Assembly: GCF_015182315.1 (NCBI RefSeq)
Contig: NZ_PRDL01000001.1
Location: 3,224,001 to 3,288,000, forward strand
DNA length: 64,000 nt
Direction: 5' to 3'
From: Cellvibrio polysaccharolyticus
GTDB taxonomy: Bacteria; Pseudomonadota; Gammaproteobacteria; Pseudomonadales; Cellvibrionaceae
The notes under the pieces were generated by a model. The model worked only from the letters and a program-made list of their open reading frames with translations, was not told where the DNA came from and did no database searches. The translations under genes were made by a program, and so were the position numbers. The first letter of the stretch is position 1. Each line of letters begins with the position of its first letter. Positions 40,968-49,418 of the stretch are shown piece by piece.

Positions 40968-42284
40968 ATGAAACGTTCATTGCTGGAGAAGCTGTTGGCA
41001 TGGAAGTCACAGAAAACCCGTAAGCCATTGCTGATAGATGGCGCGCGACAAACAGGGAAAACCTACCTGTTGCAAGAATTATTGGGCAGGGAGTTCACCC
41101 GTGTGTTGCGTGTGGACTTTCTCGAAACCCCGCAACTGGCAGATGCCTTCGCAGGATCACTCACGCCGGAAGACATCATTTCCGGCATTGAGTTGATTAC
41201 CGGTCAGGTTTTCTTCCCGGCATCGGATTTATTGATTCTCGATGAAATTGGCGAATGCCCAAGAGCAGTGACTGCACTTAAATATTTTGCCGAGAAAACA
41301 CCGGACTGGTTTGTAGCCGCCAGCGGTTCAAATATCGGGCTGCTCAATAGTTTCCCGGTGGGAAAAGTTGAACAACACAACCTGCGCCCGCTCAGCTTTC
41401 GGGAATTTTTGTGGGCATCCAATGAGCCAGCACTAATCAAGGCTTACGAGTCACAAGCCAACTCCGCCGTAGCGCACAACAAACTGTTCGACAAATTAAC
41501 CGATTATTACTTTACCGGTGGTATGCCTGAAGCGGTCGCGAGCTGGTTTGGCAATAATGAAAAAAGCATTGTTGAACGCATTAATGCTGTACAAAAAATC
41601 CATGCAGATCTGATTGCCGGTTATCAACGCGACTTTGGCAAGTACGCAGGAAAAGCCGATGCCCAACTCATAGAGGCAGTATTCAACAATATCCCCTCAC
41701 AGCTTTCATCGGTCATGGATGAATCGGTTAAACGTTTCCGTTTTAAAGGCGTGGATGAAAGAAAATCGCGCTACGCCGATTTTGAAACGGCCATCAACTG
41801 GCTACACCGATGCCGATTGGCACTGAAAAATTACCCGGTTGAAGGAACACCCAAAGCGCCATTGGCGGCCTACCAAAAAGATAACCGGGTAAAATTGTTT
41901 TTATTCGATACCGGCTTGCTCAACCACATGCTGAACAGCGGCTACCGGGAGTTAAAGCAGCAAACTTACGAATATAAGGGATACATCGCGGAGAACTTTG
42001 TGCAGCAGGAGTTGGCCGCTTTAGGGATTGAGCCAAGCTATTCCTGGACGGACGCCCGTGCGGAAATTGAATTTATCATCGCTAACGAAACCGGCGACCT
42101 GGTACCGATTGAAGTCAAAAGCGGCAAGCGCACCCGTGCAAGATCCTTGCAGTCCTACATCACCAAATGCAACCCGCATAAAACTATCAAACTGACAGGA
42201 ACCCAGGGATCAGGGCCGGAGGAAAAACAGCATATTGTGATGCCACTGTATTACGTGGAGTACATACAGGAAAGAGTGATTTGA
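40968..42284 (+). CDS. AAA_14 ATPase with DUF4143 domain
   Basis: A 438-residue protein. Walker A is in DGARQTGKTYLLQ (about 20-32), Walker B in LLILDEIGE; then the AAA_14 sensor (FVAASGSNIGLL, LRPLSFREFLWA) and DUF4143 (DYYFTGGMPEAV, YQRDFGKYAGK). The end carries IEVKSGK, like the core of PD-(D/E)xK nuclease folds. This is a widespread family of unknown function, often in several copies per genome and suspected of stress or defence roles. AGAGGA precedes ATG 40968. An iteron array in its promoter suggests tight control. Confidence 0.88.
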   Translation: MKRSLLEKLLAWKSQKTRKPLLIDGARQTGKTYLLQELLGREFTRVLRVDFLETPQLADAFAGSLTPEDIISGIELITGQVFFPASDLLILDEIGECPRAVTALKYFAEKTPDWFVAASGSNIGLLNSFPVGKVEQHNLRPLSFREFLWASNEPALIKAYESQANSAVAHNKLFDKLTDYYFTGGMPEAVASWFGNNEKSIVERINAVQKIHADLIAGYQRDFGKYAGKADAQLIEAVFNNIPSQLSSVMDESVKRFRFKGVDERKSRYADFETAINWLHRCRLALKNYPVEGTPKAPLAAYQKDNRVKLFLFDTGLLNHMLNSGYRELKQQTYEYKGYIAENFVQQELAALGIEPSYSWTDARAEIEFIIANETGDLVPIEVKSGKRTRARSLQSYITKCNPHKTIKLTGTQGSGPEEKQHIVMPLYYVEYIQERVI

Positions 42285-42469
42285 AGGGGAATTGAGATCA
42301 ATTAGTGCAGATAGGAGCTCAATATAGGCAAGTTCAATTAAATGCTTACAAGCATATTCTATGTCGAAATAGAATGGAAAAAACCTTGCAATAATGCGCG
42401 CCAAGACTATCATCCGTGACTGACGCCGAATCACAGAAACTCGACAGACTAAGCACAGGGAGATAACGA

Positions 42470-42991
42470 ATGGAAAATAATAGAGAATTACAAGGGTTAG
42501 GCGGCTGGCTAATATTGGTTGGGATCGGGGTTGTAATGAGCCCTTTCAGATTGCTTGTTAACCTTGTGTCAACTTACAAGCCAGTATTTGAAAACGTAAC
42601 CTGGGAAGACTTAACTACAGAGGGGGCTGAATTCTATGTCCCCTACCTCAGCTCTTTGTTAGTCGGCGAAATCACCTTTAACGTCATTATGTTTGTCGCC
42701 TCCATTATTTTGGTATATCTCTTCTTTTCCAAGCATTACTTATTCCCAAAATTGTACATAGGAACCCTAGTCGCATATTTGATATTTATTCCCCTGGATG
42801 CTTGGGTTGTTACAAAAACATTTCCAGATACGGAAATGTTTGACCCAGAAACAATAAAAAACTTTTCCCGAGCCATTGCCGTGGGCATTGTCTGGGTTCC
42901 TTACATGCTCCTTTCAAAAAGAGTGAAAGCGACATTTGTAGAAAACCTACCCCGGAAAGAAGCTCAGCCAACCACTGAGAGCATCGGCTAA
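42470..42991 (+). CDS. DUF2569 membrane protein
   Basis: A 173-residue protein of the DUF2569 family: N-terminal LQGLGGWLILVGIGVVMSPF and four membrane helices (about 11-32, 63-85, 93-113, 136-152), with a charged tail. Function of the family is unknown. GGGAG lies before ATG 42470. A+T-rich relative to the neighbours. Confidence 0.82.
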   Translation: MENNRELQGLGGWLILVGIGVVMSPFRLLVNLVSTYKPVFENVTWEDLTTEGAEFYVPYLSSLLVGEITFNVIMFVASIILVYLFFSKHYLFPKLYIGTLVAYLIFIPLDAWVVTKTFPDTEMFDPETIKNFSRAIAVGIVWVPYMLLSKRVKATFVENLPRKEAQPTTESIG

Positions 42992-43144
42992 TTTTTTTCG
43001 GCAGAAGAACTGTGATACCAATAAAAATGAGTGCTTTTCAAAAAACCAGCCTATGCAATAGATTTGGCAATTGAGAGCATTCATTTTTTCATCTGGTGTA
43101 CCAGTCATCTTTCACGAAAATCCAGTTGTACAAGGAGCAATACC

Positions 43145-43690
43145 ATGCTGTTAAGGATACTTGCCAGTGTTTCTATTTTCTTGCTCGCCATGAGCTTTCT
43201 CTATTTTACTGCCCTCCTATTATTCGGTAGTTTCACCTTATACAGCACGGCAAGCGATGTTTGGGTTGACAACCTCAAATCAGTCGGCCTCATCGCGTTT
43301 ACCATTCTCGCGGGCGGGTTAACTTCTGTAGGCTACTTTCGCAAATATTCTTTGATCAAACTCCCTTACCAACCTTATGCGAACCTGGCTGCGATTATTC
43401 TAACCGCAGCACTCACTCCTCAAATTGAATTCGGAGATGAGTCTACGTCTGCTGAATTAATTGAAATTACGGTATTGCCTGAGGAGTTCAGAATTGAGGG
43501 GCGTTCAGGGATTGATGTTATTGCTCTGCTGGCAGAAGTAGAACCCTCGGAGTCTAGCGATGGGAAGCAAGTCGTTTTATTTGCATCGGGCGAAGTACAC
43601 TACGAACGAGTTCAGAACACATTACAACGCCTGCATGAAGCTGGCTATAGCAATGTCGGATTATTGAGTGATGCGCCCGAAACTAACTAA
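43145..43690 (+). CDS. Unknown membrane protein with a C-terminal soluble domain
   Basis: I do not recognise this 181-residue protein. ATG 43145 is chosen since AGGAG lies 8 bases before it; the frame is open upstream but lacks a start signal. Three hydrophobic segments (about 4-29, 44-63, 78-93) precede about 85 acidic residues with the pattern VVLFASGEVHYERVQNTLQR, which resembles an ExbD/BON-like small domain by eye only. Confidence 0.65.
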   Translation: MLLRILASVSIFLLAMSFLYFTALLLFGSFTLYSTASDVWVDNLKSVGLIAFTILAGGLTSVGYFRKYSLIKLPYQPYANLAAIILTAALTPQIEFGDESTSAELIEITVLPEEFRIEGRSGIDVIALLAEVEPSESSDGKQVVLFASGEVHYERVQNTLQRLHEAGYSNVGLLSDAPETN

Positions 43691-43740
43691 CATAATGTCA
43701 ATAGGCACTATGAGAGACGCTAAGTTACCGAGTATTCAAA

Positions 43741-44064
43741 ATGAAATTTACAGAAAGCGGCATTCAAATACTTAAAAGATCCACACATACACTTTATACA
43801 TTTTGTGTGCAGCATGAAATCGAAGAGACGCATGTCCACATGCTCACTATAAAGTGTTGTCTCAATCATTTGGAGGCTGGAAACGTAGAAAAATCCTATG
43901 CTGCATATAAAAAAGTGCCGATTGGCGGAATGGGATGCTTTAACGACAGGGATATTAAACCATTCTTTGCAAACGAAACCCCCGGGTATGTTAATGGGGT
44001 CTTTGAGGTTATTATCTTTTATTGGTGGCAGTGCATGGAGTCAGCAGTTTTAAAAAATAATTAA
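43741..44064 (+). CDS. Small unknown protein
   Basis: A 107-residue frame with two Cys near the middle (KCCLNHLEAG) and a C-terminal hydrophobic patch (VFEVIIFYWWQCM). No motif known to me; the ribosome site is weak. It lies in a run of A+T-rich small genes after the AAA_14 gene. It may be real, but the evidence is only length and absence of a better gene. Confidence 0.5.
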   Translation: MKFTESGIQILKRSTHTLYTFCVQHEIEETHVHMLTIKCCLNHLEAGNVEKSYAAYKKVPIGGMGCFNDRDIKPFFANETPGYVNGVFEVIIFYWWQCMESAVLKNN

Positions 44065-44077
44065 CCATTCTTCATTT

Positions 44078-44323
44078 TTATAATTGCCGTTGGGGGGCAG
44101 TGTAGCGATGGCGGGCAATAACGTCTGACGTAATCAGCACCGGGCCGGATGGCAAAGTGTATTCCTGAATGAATCCCTCCATCAGACAGATTTGCTCGGG
44201 CGATAGTCGTTTATCGCAAGTGTCCGGCATGTCGTAGCGAAAACCGTAGCGCTCTCCCATGCGCCCAAAATCAGCCAGAGTAAAACGGATTCGCGCAGGC
44301 GAACGGGAAGTGGGTGTATTCAT
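44078..44323 (-). CDS. Small unknown protein
   Basis: An 81-residue frame from ATG 44323 (MNTPTSRSPARIRF); an earlier start at 44377 would add 18 residues. It contains LADFGRMGERYGFRYDMPD and SPEQICLMEGFIQEY, compact and amphipathic like a small cytoplasmic protein. No family recognised. Confidence 0.5.
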   Translation of the reverse strand: MNTPTSRSPARIRFTLADFGRMGERYGFRYDMPDTCDKRLSPEQICLMEGFIQEYTLPSGPVLITSDVIARHRYTAPQRQL

Positions 44324-44600
44324 GGATGCGATGAGCCGGAGGGATTGACGGAAACCAATAAAACGAATAATTCTCATTATTATATTGAGTTTACTGGCGA
44401 AAGCGAAGACTTTCCTGCGAGGGTTCTGTCACAGCATGGTGAGATTACCGCCCCTCTGTAATGGCAAACGGCTGCATAAACAAATTATTTGTAAACCGCC
44501 TTACAAAGTTCATACAAAAACAGCGCAAGCTTCATACAGCTCTGGCGGCGGGTTACTTATAAAGTGACCCGCAGTTATTACCCCACCAGAGGAAACTGTT

Positions 44601-47105
44601 ATGAAGACAGCAATGGGATTGGCAGTACTCGGCACCGCATTATTAATTACCGCCTGCGGCAGCGACGACAAGAAGCCGAAACACCATGAGAAGCCCGCAA
44701 CGTTGGCGGGGACTTACGAGCAACCCGGTTATGGCAGCATTGTGGTGTTTACTGATACCACCTATAAAACTTACCACGCGCTGGATAAATTTTGCTGGCA
44801 AGGTGGAGAAGGCTCGCTGGCCGATTTGAATATTTCAGAGCAGCGCTTCACCGGGCAAGGCCGTCGCCTCAGCCTGGCTATGGCAGGCTCCGAGGCATTT
44901 CCGTTGCAATTGCATCGTATTAGCGGCTTACCGGAAAAATGTCGCAACCCTATTTCAGAGACGCAAGACCCCGTTCAAAACTTTGAATTGTTCTGGCACA
45001 CCATTAACGATTTGTATGCGTTTTTCCCGGAGCGCCAAATCAATTGGCAGCAAGCTTATCAAGAGTATGCGCCGCAGGTTAATAGTCATTTAAGCGATGA
45101 AGCCTTGTTCAGCATTTTTTCGGAAATGCTTGCGGATTTTAATGATAGCCATACAACGCTGGAAGCAGAAATCCATGGTGAAGCGTTTGATTTCAGTGCA
45201 GCGCCTGCCAACGCTATTTCCGAGTACGCCGCCGAAACAGAAACTGCAAAGGAAGACGTCGTTTCAGAAATGCTGGAAAGCTCACTGGAATTAATGCAGT
45301 TGTATGCAGGAAAAGAATTAACACAAGCCGGGGAAGAACAGCCTTTGTGGTGGGCAAAAAGCGACGATAATGTCGGTTATATTATGCTAAGTGCCCTGGG
45401 TGGTTTTGGCGCAAATGAGGGTGATGTCGCCGACGACTTTGGCCAGGCAAAAGCAGCCTTTCAGGCGATGATGGCAGATCTTGCCGATACCGACGCTATT
45501 ATTATCGACAACCGCTTTAACGGCGGTGGTTATGATGATATTAGCAGCGAATTGGTGCGCTACTTTTTAAGCAAACCACAAGCAGTATTGCAAAAACAGG
45601 CTAACAACCGTTTGGCGACCACCGATTTGATCAGCCTGAATCTTACTCCCGCCGCCACAACCTATAGCAAACCGGTGTTTTTGATTAACAGCAAACTGAG
45701 CGTTTCTGCCGCCGAAACTTTCAGCATTATGATGAAAAGTTTGCCGCAGGTAAGGCTTCTCGGTGAAGCCAGCAATGGTGCGCTGTCCGATATGTTGCCA
45801 GTCACTCTGCCCAACGGCTGGTTGTTAACCTTATCCAACGAACGTTATCTGGATATGCAAGGCAATAGTTACGAAGTGACTGGCGTACCGGTGGATATCG
45901 AAACGTCGGTTTTCTCCCGGCAAGATTTTGCGTTATCCCGCGTTCAGGCGTATGACAAGGCACTTTCGTTAGTCGGTAAGTCTTACGCGCTGCCGGTCAG
46001 TTTTGACGATGTGGAAGAACAGATAGAGAAGGCATTGCAACAAAAAATATTCCCCGGTATTGCGCTCGCCGCCCTGAAAAATGGCGAGCTGATTTATAGC
46101 CAAGGGTTTGGCAAGGCGTCGGAAAACCGGCCAGCTACCGCCGACACGCCGTTTTTTCTGGCATCGGTCAGCAAAGTATTTAATGGCACGCTTGCGGCGA
46201 TAATGACAGCGGAAGGGGAAATCAGCCCGGAGTTGCCGGTGTCTGGCAATATCGGTTTCGAGCTGACACCACCGGCACATTTTTCCGAACCCATTTTGTT
46301 CAAACATTTGCTGTCGCATACCAGCGGCATTCTCGATAGCGAGTATTTTAATTGCGGCTATTACCTGAGTGCTGACGGTAGCAGCTTGTATAACGTGTTT
46401 TATGAAGATCTGGATTGCCCGGAGCCGGCTTACCAGGCGCTGAGCGAGTTTTTGCCGAATTACTTGCAGCAATCTGGCAACCGTTACACCGACGGTAATT
46501 ACCAACAGGATGATAGCCTGCAACCGGGCGAACATTTCGAGTACTCGAATGTCGCCACCGCAGTGGCAACCCTGTTAATGTCAGAGGTAGCTGGCCAGTC
46601 TTATCCGACATTGTTTGAAGAAAAACTGACAATGCCGTTACAACTTTCTCACATCCGCTGGGACTTGACCGGCGACACCCTGCCCAATGTCGCAACCCGC
46701 TACGCAAAATCCGGAGATGAGTTTGTAGCCTACCCCGCTTACGGCACCAATAGCTGGCCGGATGGATTTTTAACCGCGTCAGCCAATGACATGGCGAAAT
46801 TCGCCGAGGCGCTGCTGGCAAACAATCACCCGGTTATTACCGATGAAGTAAAAGCGTTGATGTTCAGCCCATTGCTGAAAGAACATCTGGGACAAGGTAT
46901 TGGATATTTTTGGGGATTGGACAACAGCTACGCCTCTCATGAAGGCGCTGATCCGGGCGTGACCACTTTGTTGCTGCTGGACAGAGCGAGCCGTAATGCG
47001 CTGATCGTACTGATCAATGCAGACGATATCAACAATGAAGCAATCAATGATTTTGTCGAACAACTGCAATTAACCGCATGGCACGCCATTCAGGCGGCCA
47101 ATTAA
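44601..47105 (+). CDS. Lipoprotein with S41 peptidase and serine beta-lactamase-like domains
   Basis: An 834-residue lipoprotein (lipobox LITA-C, residues 15-19). Residues 120-440 form an S41 (C-terminal processing) peptidase: FNDSHTTLE, AIIIDNRFNGGG and the catalytic Ser in SVSAAETF (S369). Residues 475-830 form a class C beta-lactamase/esterase-type domain: S522-x2-K525 (SVSK), Y648-S-N650 and H780-E-G782. Both serine sites are complete, so two hydrolases are joined in one surface- or periplasm-anchored chain. Possible substrates are peptides and D-amino acid or ester bonds. AGAGGAAA precedes ATG 44601 and a terminator follows. Domains firm, function open. Confidence 0.9.
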   Translation: MKTAMGLAVLGTALLITACGSDDKKPKHHEKPATLAGTYEQPGYGSIVVFTDTTYKTYHALDKFCWQGGEGSLADLNISEQRFTGQGRRLSLAMAGSEAFPLQLHRISGLPEKCRNPISETQDPVQNFELFWHTINDLYAFFPERQINWQQAYQEYAPQVNSHLSDEALFSIFSEMLADFNDSHTTLEAEIHGEAFDFSAAPANAISEYAAETETAKEDVVSEMLESSLELMQLYAGKELTQAGEEQPLWWAKSDDNVGYIMLSALGGFGANEGDVADDFGQAKAAFQAMMADLADTDAIIIDNRFNGGGYDDISSELVRYFLSKPQAVLQKQANNRLATTDLISLNLTPAATTYSKPVFLINSKLSVSAAETFSIMMKSLPQVRLLGEASNGALSDMLPVTLPNGWLLTLSNERYLDMQGNSYEVTGVPVDIETSVFSRQDFALSRVQAYDKALSLVGKSYALPVSFDDVEEQIEKALQQKIFPGIALAALKNGELIYSQGFGKASENRPATADTPFFLASVSKVFNGTLAAIMTAEGEISPELPVSGNIGFELTPPAHFSEPILFKHLLSHTSGILDSEYFNCGYYLSADGSSLYNVFYEDLDCPEPAYQALSEFLPNYLQQSGNRYTDGNYQQDDSLQPGEHFEYSNVATAVATLLMSEVAGQSYPTLFEEKLTMPLQLSHIRWDLTGDTLPNVATRYAKSGDEFVAYPAYGTNSWPDGFLTASANDMAKFAEALLANNHPVITDEVKALMFSPLLKEHLGQGIGYFWGLDNSYASHEGADPGVTTLLLLDRASRNALIVLINADDINNEAINDFVEQLQLTAWHAIQAAN

Positions 47106-47110
47106 AAATG

Positions 47111-47142
47111 TCAGGCTCAGTCTCTGATGGGACTGAGCCTGA
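47111..47142. terminator. Terminator between convergent genes
   Basis: TCAGGCTCAGTC and GACTGAGCCTGA form a perfect 12-base stem around TCTGATGG, followed by TAATTTTC. It lies between the fusion lipoprotein and the HD hydrolase gene. Confidence 0.85.
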
Positions 47143-47160
47143 TAATTTTCGTCGAACACA

Positions 47161-47748
47161 TCAGACCTTGTTTAAAATACCTTCCGCAAATGCCTGCTCC
47201 AGCCTGCCGCGAATCACACTCCACACAGCTTCGCTGCCTTCACCGATACGTGCATTCAAACCGAGGATGCGCTCTGGCGGTACGGCGTTTTGTCGCCAGC
47301 TGTGACCATCGCCGTGGAGGTTTTGCAGTAACGGGGGAATACGATCGATAGCGCGGGCGTAGCGTGCATCGCTGGAAGTACCCGCATCAAACTCATCCCA
47401 TAAATCTTGCAGCTCTGCGGCTTGCGCTGCCGGTAACAAGCCGAGCAAACGGGCAACGCCAGCTTTTTCTTTGGCTTTGATTTCCGGCGTTTCACCGGCG
47501 TAGACCAAGGTATCACCGGCATCAATTTCGCCGAGGTCGTGCACCAGCATCATGCGGATGACCCGGTCAATATTAACCGGCTCGTTGGCGTAATCTTTCA
47601 GCAGCAGCGCGGTTAAACACACGTGCCACGAATGTTCGGCAGAGTTTTCGTAACGCTCCAGCCCTACCGGGCGGCTTTTGCGCAGCACATTTTTCAGCGC
47701 TTCAATTTCAACAATAAAGGTAAGTACCTGGGTAATGGATTCGGTCAT
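47161..47748 (-). CDS. HD-domain hydrolase, HDDC2/YfbR-like
   Basis: A 195-residue metal-dependent phosphohydrolase. The HD motifs are visible: His in NSAEHSWHVCL, HD in MLVHDLGEIDAGD and a late Asp in ARAIDRIPPLL. Relatives remove phosphate from deoxynucleoside 5'-monophosphates. It ends 19 bases after the MATE gene region begins on the same strand and may be transcribed with it. Confidence 0.9.
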   Translation of the reverse strand: MTESITQVLTFIVEIEALKNVLRKSRPVGLERYENSAEHSWHVCLTALLLKDYANEPVNIDRVIRMMLVHDLGEIDAGDTLVYAGETPEIKAKEKAGVARLLGLLPAAQAAELQDLWDEFDAGTSSDARYARAIDRIPPLLQNLHGDGHSWRQNAVPPERILGLNARIGEGSEAVWSVIRGRLEQAFAEGILNKV

Positions 47749-47766
47749 CCGTTGGCTGTGCTCCGG

Positions 47767-49125
47767 TTAGTGTGTGAAAAGTGAATGTTGTTCTATTTGC
47801 CGTCTCATCGCAGGCAGGTAAACCGCCAGACAGACGGCACGGGCTACCACGTAAACAATAAAGGCCAACCATAATCCCTGGTTGCCCCACAGCGGTGTTA
47901 GTAGCCAGGCGAGCGCCAAAAACACCAGCAGTGCGTAAAAAGACGCATTGCGCATCTCGCGGCTGCGGGTGGCACCAATAAAAATGCCGTCCAATTGAAA
48001 CGCGGCAAAAGAAAGCAAGATATAGGCCGCCGCAAAGGGCAAGAGCAACGTCGCTTGCTGGTTAACACTGGCTATGCGTGTTAAACCGTCAATCAGGTAA
48101 GAACCAAAACACAACACCAGCGTCGCCAGTAAAATCGCGGTGATGCCAGCAACTTCTGATGAACGTTTTATGACGTGATCAAACACCGCACGCTGCCGTG
48201 CACCCATTGCCCGTCCCACCAGCGACTCAACCGCAAAGGCGTAGCCGTCGAGAAAAAAGGCGGCGAAAGAAATGAACTGCAACAGGATATGGTTAGCCGC
48301 CAGCATCGTATCGCCAAAGCGCGCGCCCTGATTGGAAAACCAGGCGAAGCCAATCAACATAAACAGCGTGCGCCAGAAAATGTCCGCGTTGGTTTTCAGG
48401 GTTTTCAGTAAGGCATCACCCGCAAACAGATGACGCCATAGCGTAACCGAACGGCTGATGCCGGTTTGCGAACGGAAGATACGGCTGACCATCCAAAGCC
48501 CCAGCAGTACACTGGACCATTCGGCAACAATGGTGCCCCAGGCAATGCCGCGCACGCCCCAGTCCCACACCATTACCAGCCACACATCCAGCACCAGGTT
48601 AACGCCGTTCAACCACAACTGCAGCCATAACAAGCGACGCGTTTGCCCGAGGCCAATCAGCAAACCGGTAATGGCATAAATTGACAGCGCTGCCGGTGCG
48701 CCCCAAATGCGAATAGCGAAATAATCCCTGACTCCCTGCTCTACGGCGGAGCTGCCATCCAGCAGCGATAGCGCGAACAGGCTGATCGGGTATTGCAACA
48801 ATAGCAAGCAAAGGCCGATGAACACCCCCATCACCGCCGAGCGCAAAAATACCCGCCGCACTTCGAGGGCGTTGTTCGCGCCCTCCGCCTGGGCGACGAA
48901 GCCGCTGGTAGACATACGCAAAAAGCCGAAGGCCCAGTAGATAAAGCTGAACACCAGTGAACCCAGCGCAATAGCACCCAGATCGGCGGCTGTGCCGCTG
49001 TGCCCCATGACTGCGGTGTCTACCAACCCTAATAAAGGGACGGCGGCGTTGGCGAGGATAATCGGAATCGCCATTTTGATAATGGCAACACGGGAGAGAA
49101 AAACCGGGGCAGCGAGCGTGGACAA
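47767..49125 (-). CDS. MATE-family efflux transporter, DinF-like
   Basis: A 452-residue membrane protein with 12 helices. The start is TTG 49125, with AAGGA 8 bases before it; the first ATG inside would remove part of the first helix region (IKMAIPIILANAAVPLLGLV). Family stretches are VDTAVMGHSGTAADLGAIAL and, in the second half, LDGYAFAVESLVGRAMGARQ. DinF-like MATE proteins export drugs or oxidants using Na+ or H+. Confidence 0.93.
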   Translation of the reverse strand: MSTLAAPVFLSRVAIIKMAIPIILANAAVPLLGLVDTAVMGHSGTAADLGAIALGSLVFSFIYWAFGFLRMSTSGFVAQAEGANNALEVRRVFLRSAVMGVFIGLCLLLLQYPISLFALSLLDGSSAVEQGVRDYFAIRIWGAPAALSIYAITGLLIGLGQTRRLLWLQLWLNGVNLVLDVWLVMVWDWGVRGIAWGTIVAEWSSVLLGLWMVSRIFRSQTGISRSVTLWRHLFAGDALLKTLKTNADIFWRTLFMLIGFAWFSNQGARFGDTMLAANHILLQFISFAAFFLDGYAFAVESLVGRAMGARQRAVFDHVIKRSSEVAGITAILLATLVLCFGSYLIDGLTRIASVNQQATLLLPFAAAYILLSFAAFQLDGIFIGATRSREMRNASFYALLVFLALAWLLTPLWGNQGLWLAFIVYVVARAVCLAVYLPAMRRQIEQHSLFTH

Positions 49126-49418
49126 GAGCGAGTTCCTTAAGCAATTGGCCGCGTTGAAAAACGTCGGGTTATCAACGCTGTGAAGATCGGTGCTGGTCGG
49201 GTTACAAAAGCGACCGAAATGAGGCCTGCATCATACGCCAAAGCGTGATCTGTGATGCAGAATCGCAACGGCTTTTTGTCGTTTGCCATCCCTGACAGCG
49301 ACTCTTCGAGCCATCGTTCACAATGTCAAAAATGGCTCCCGGCCATTTTTTGAAACCTGCGGGCAATGTGCCAGGCTTGAACATAAGCCTCTTCAACGCA
49401 CTTGCCCCAGGTATCGCC

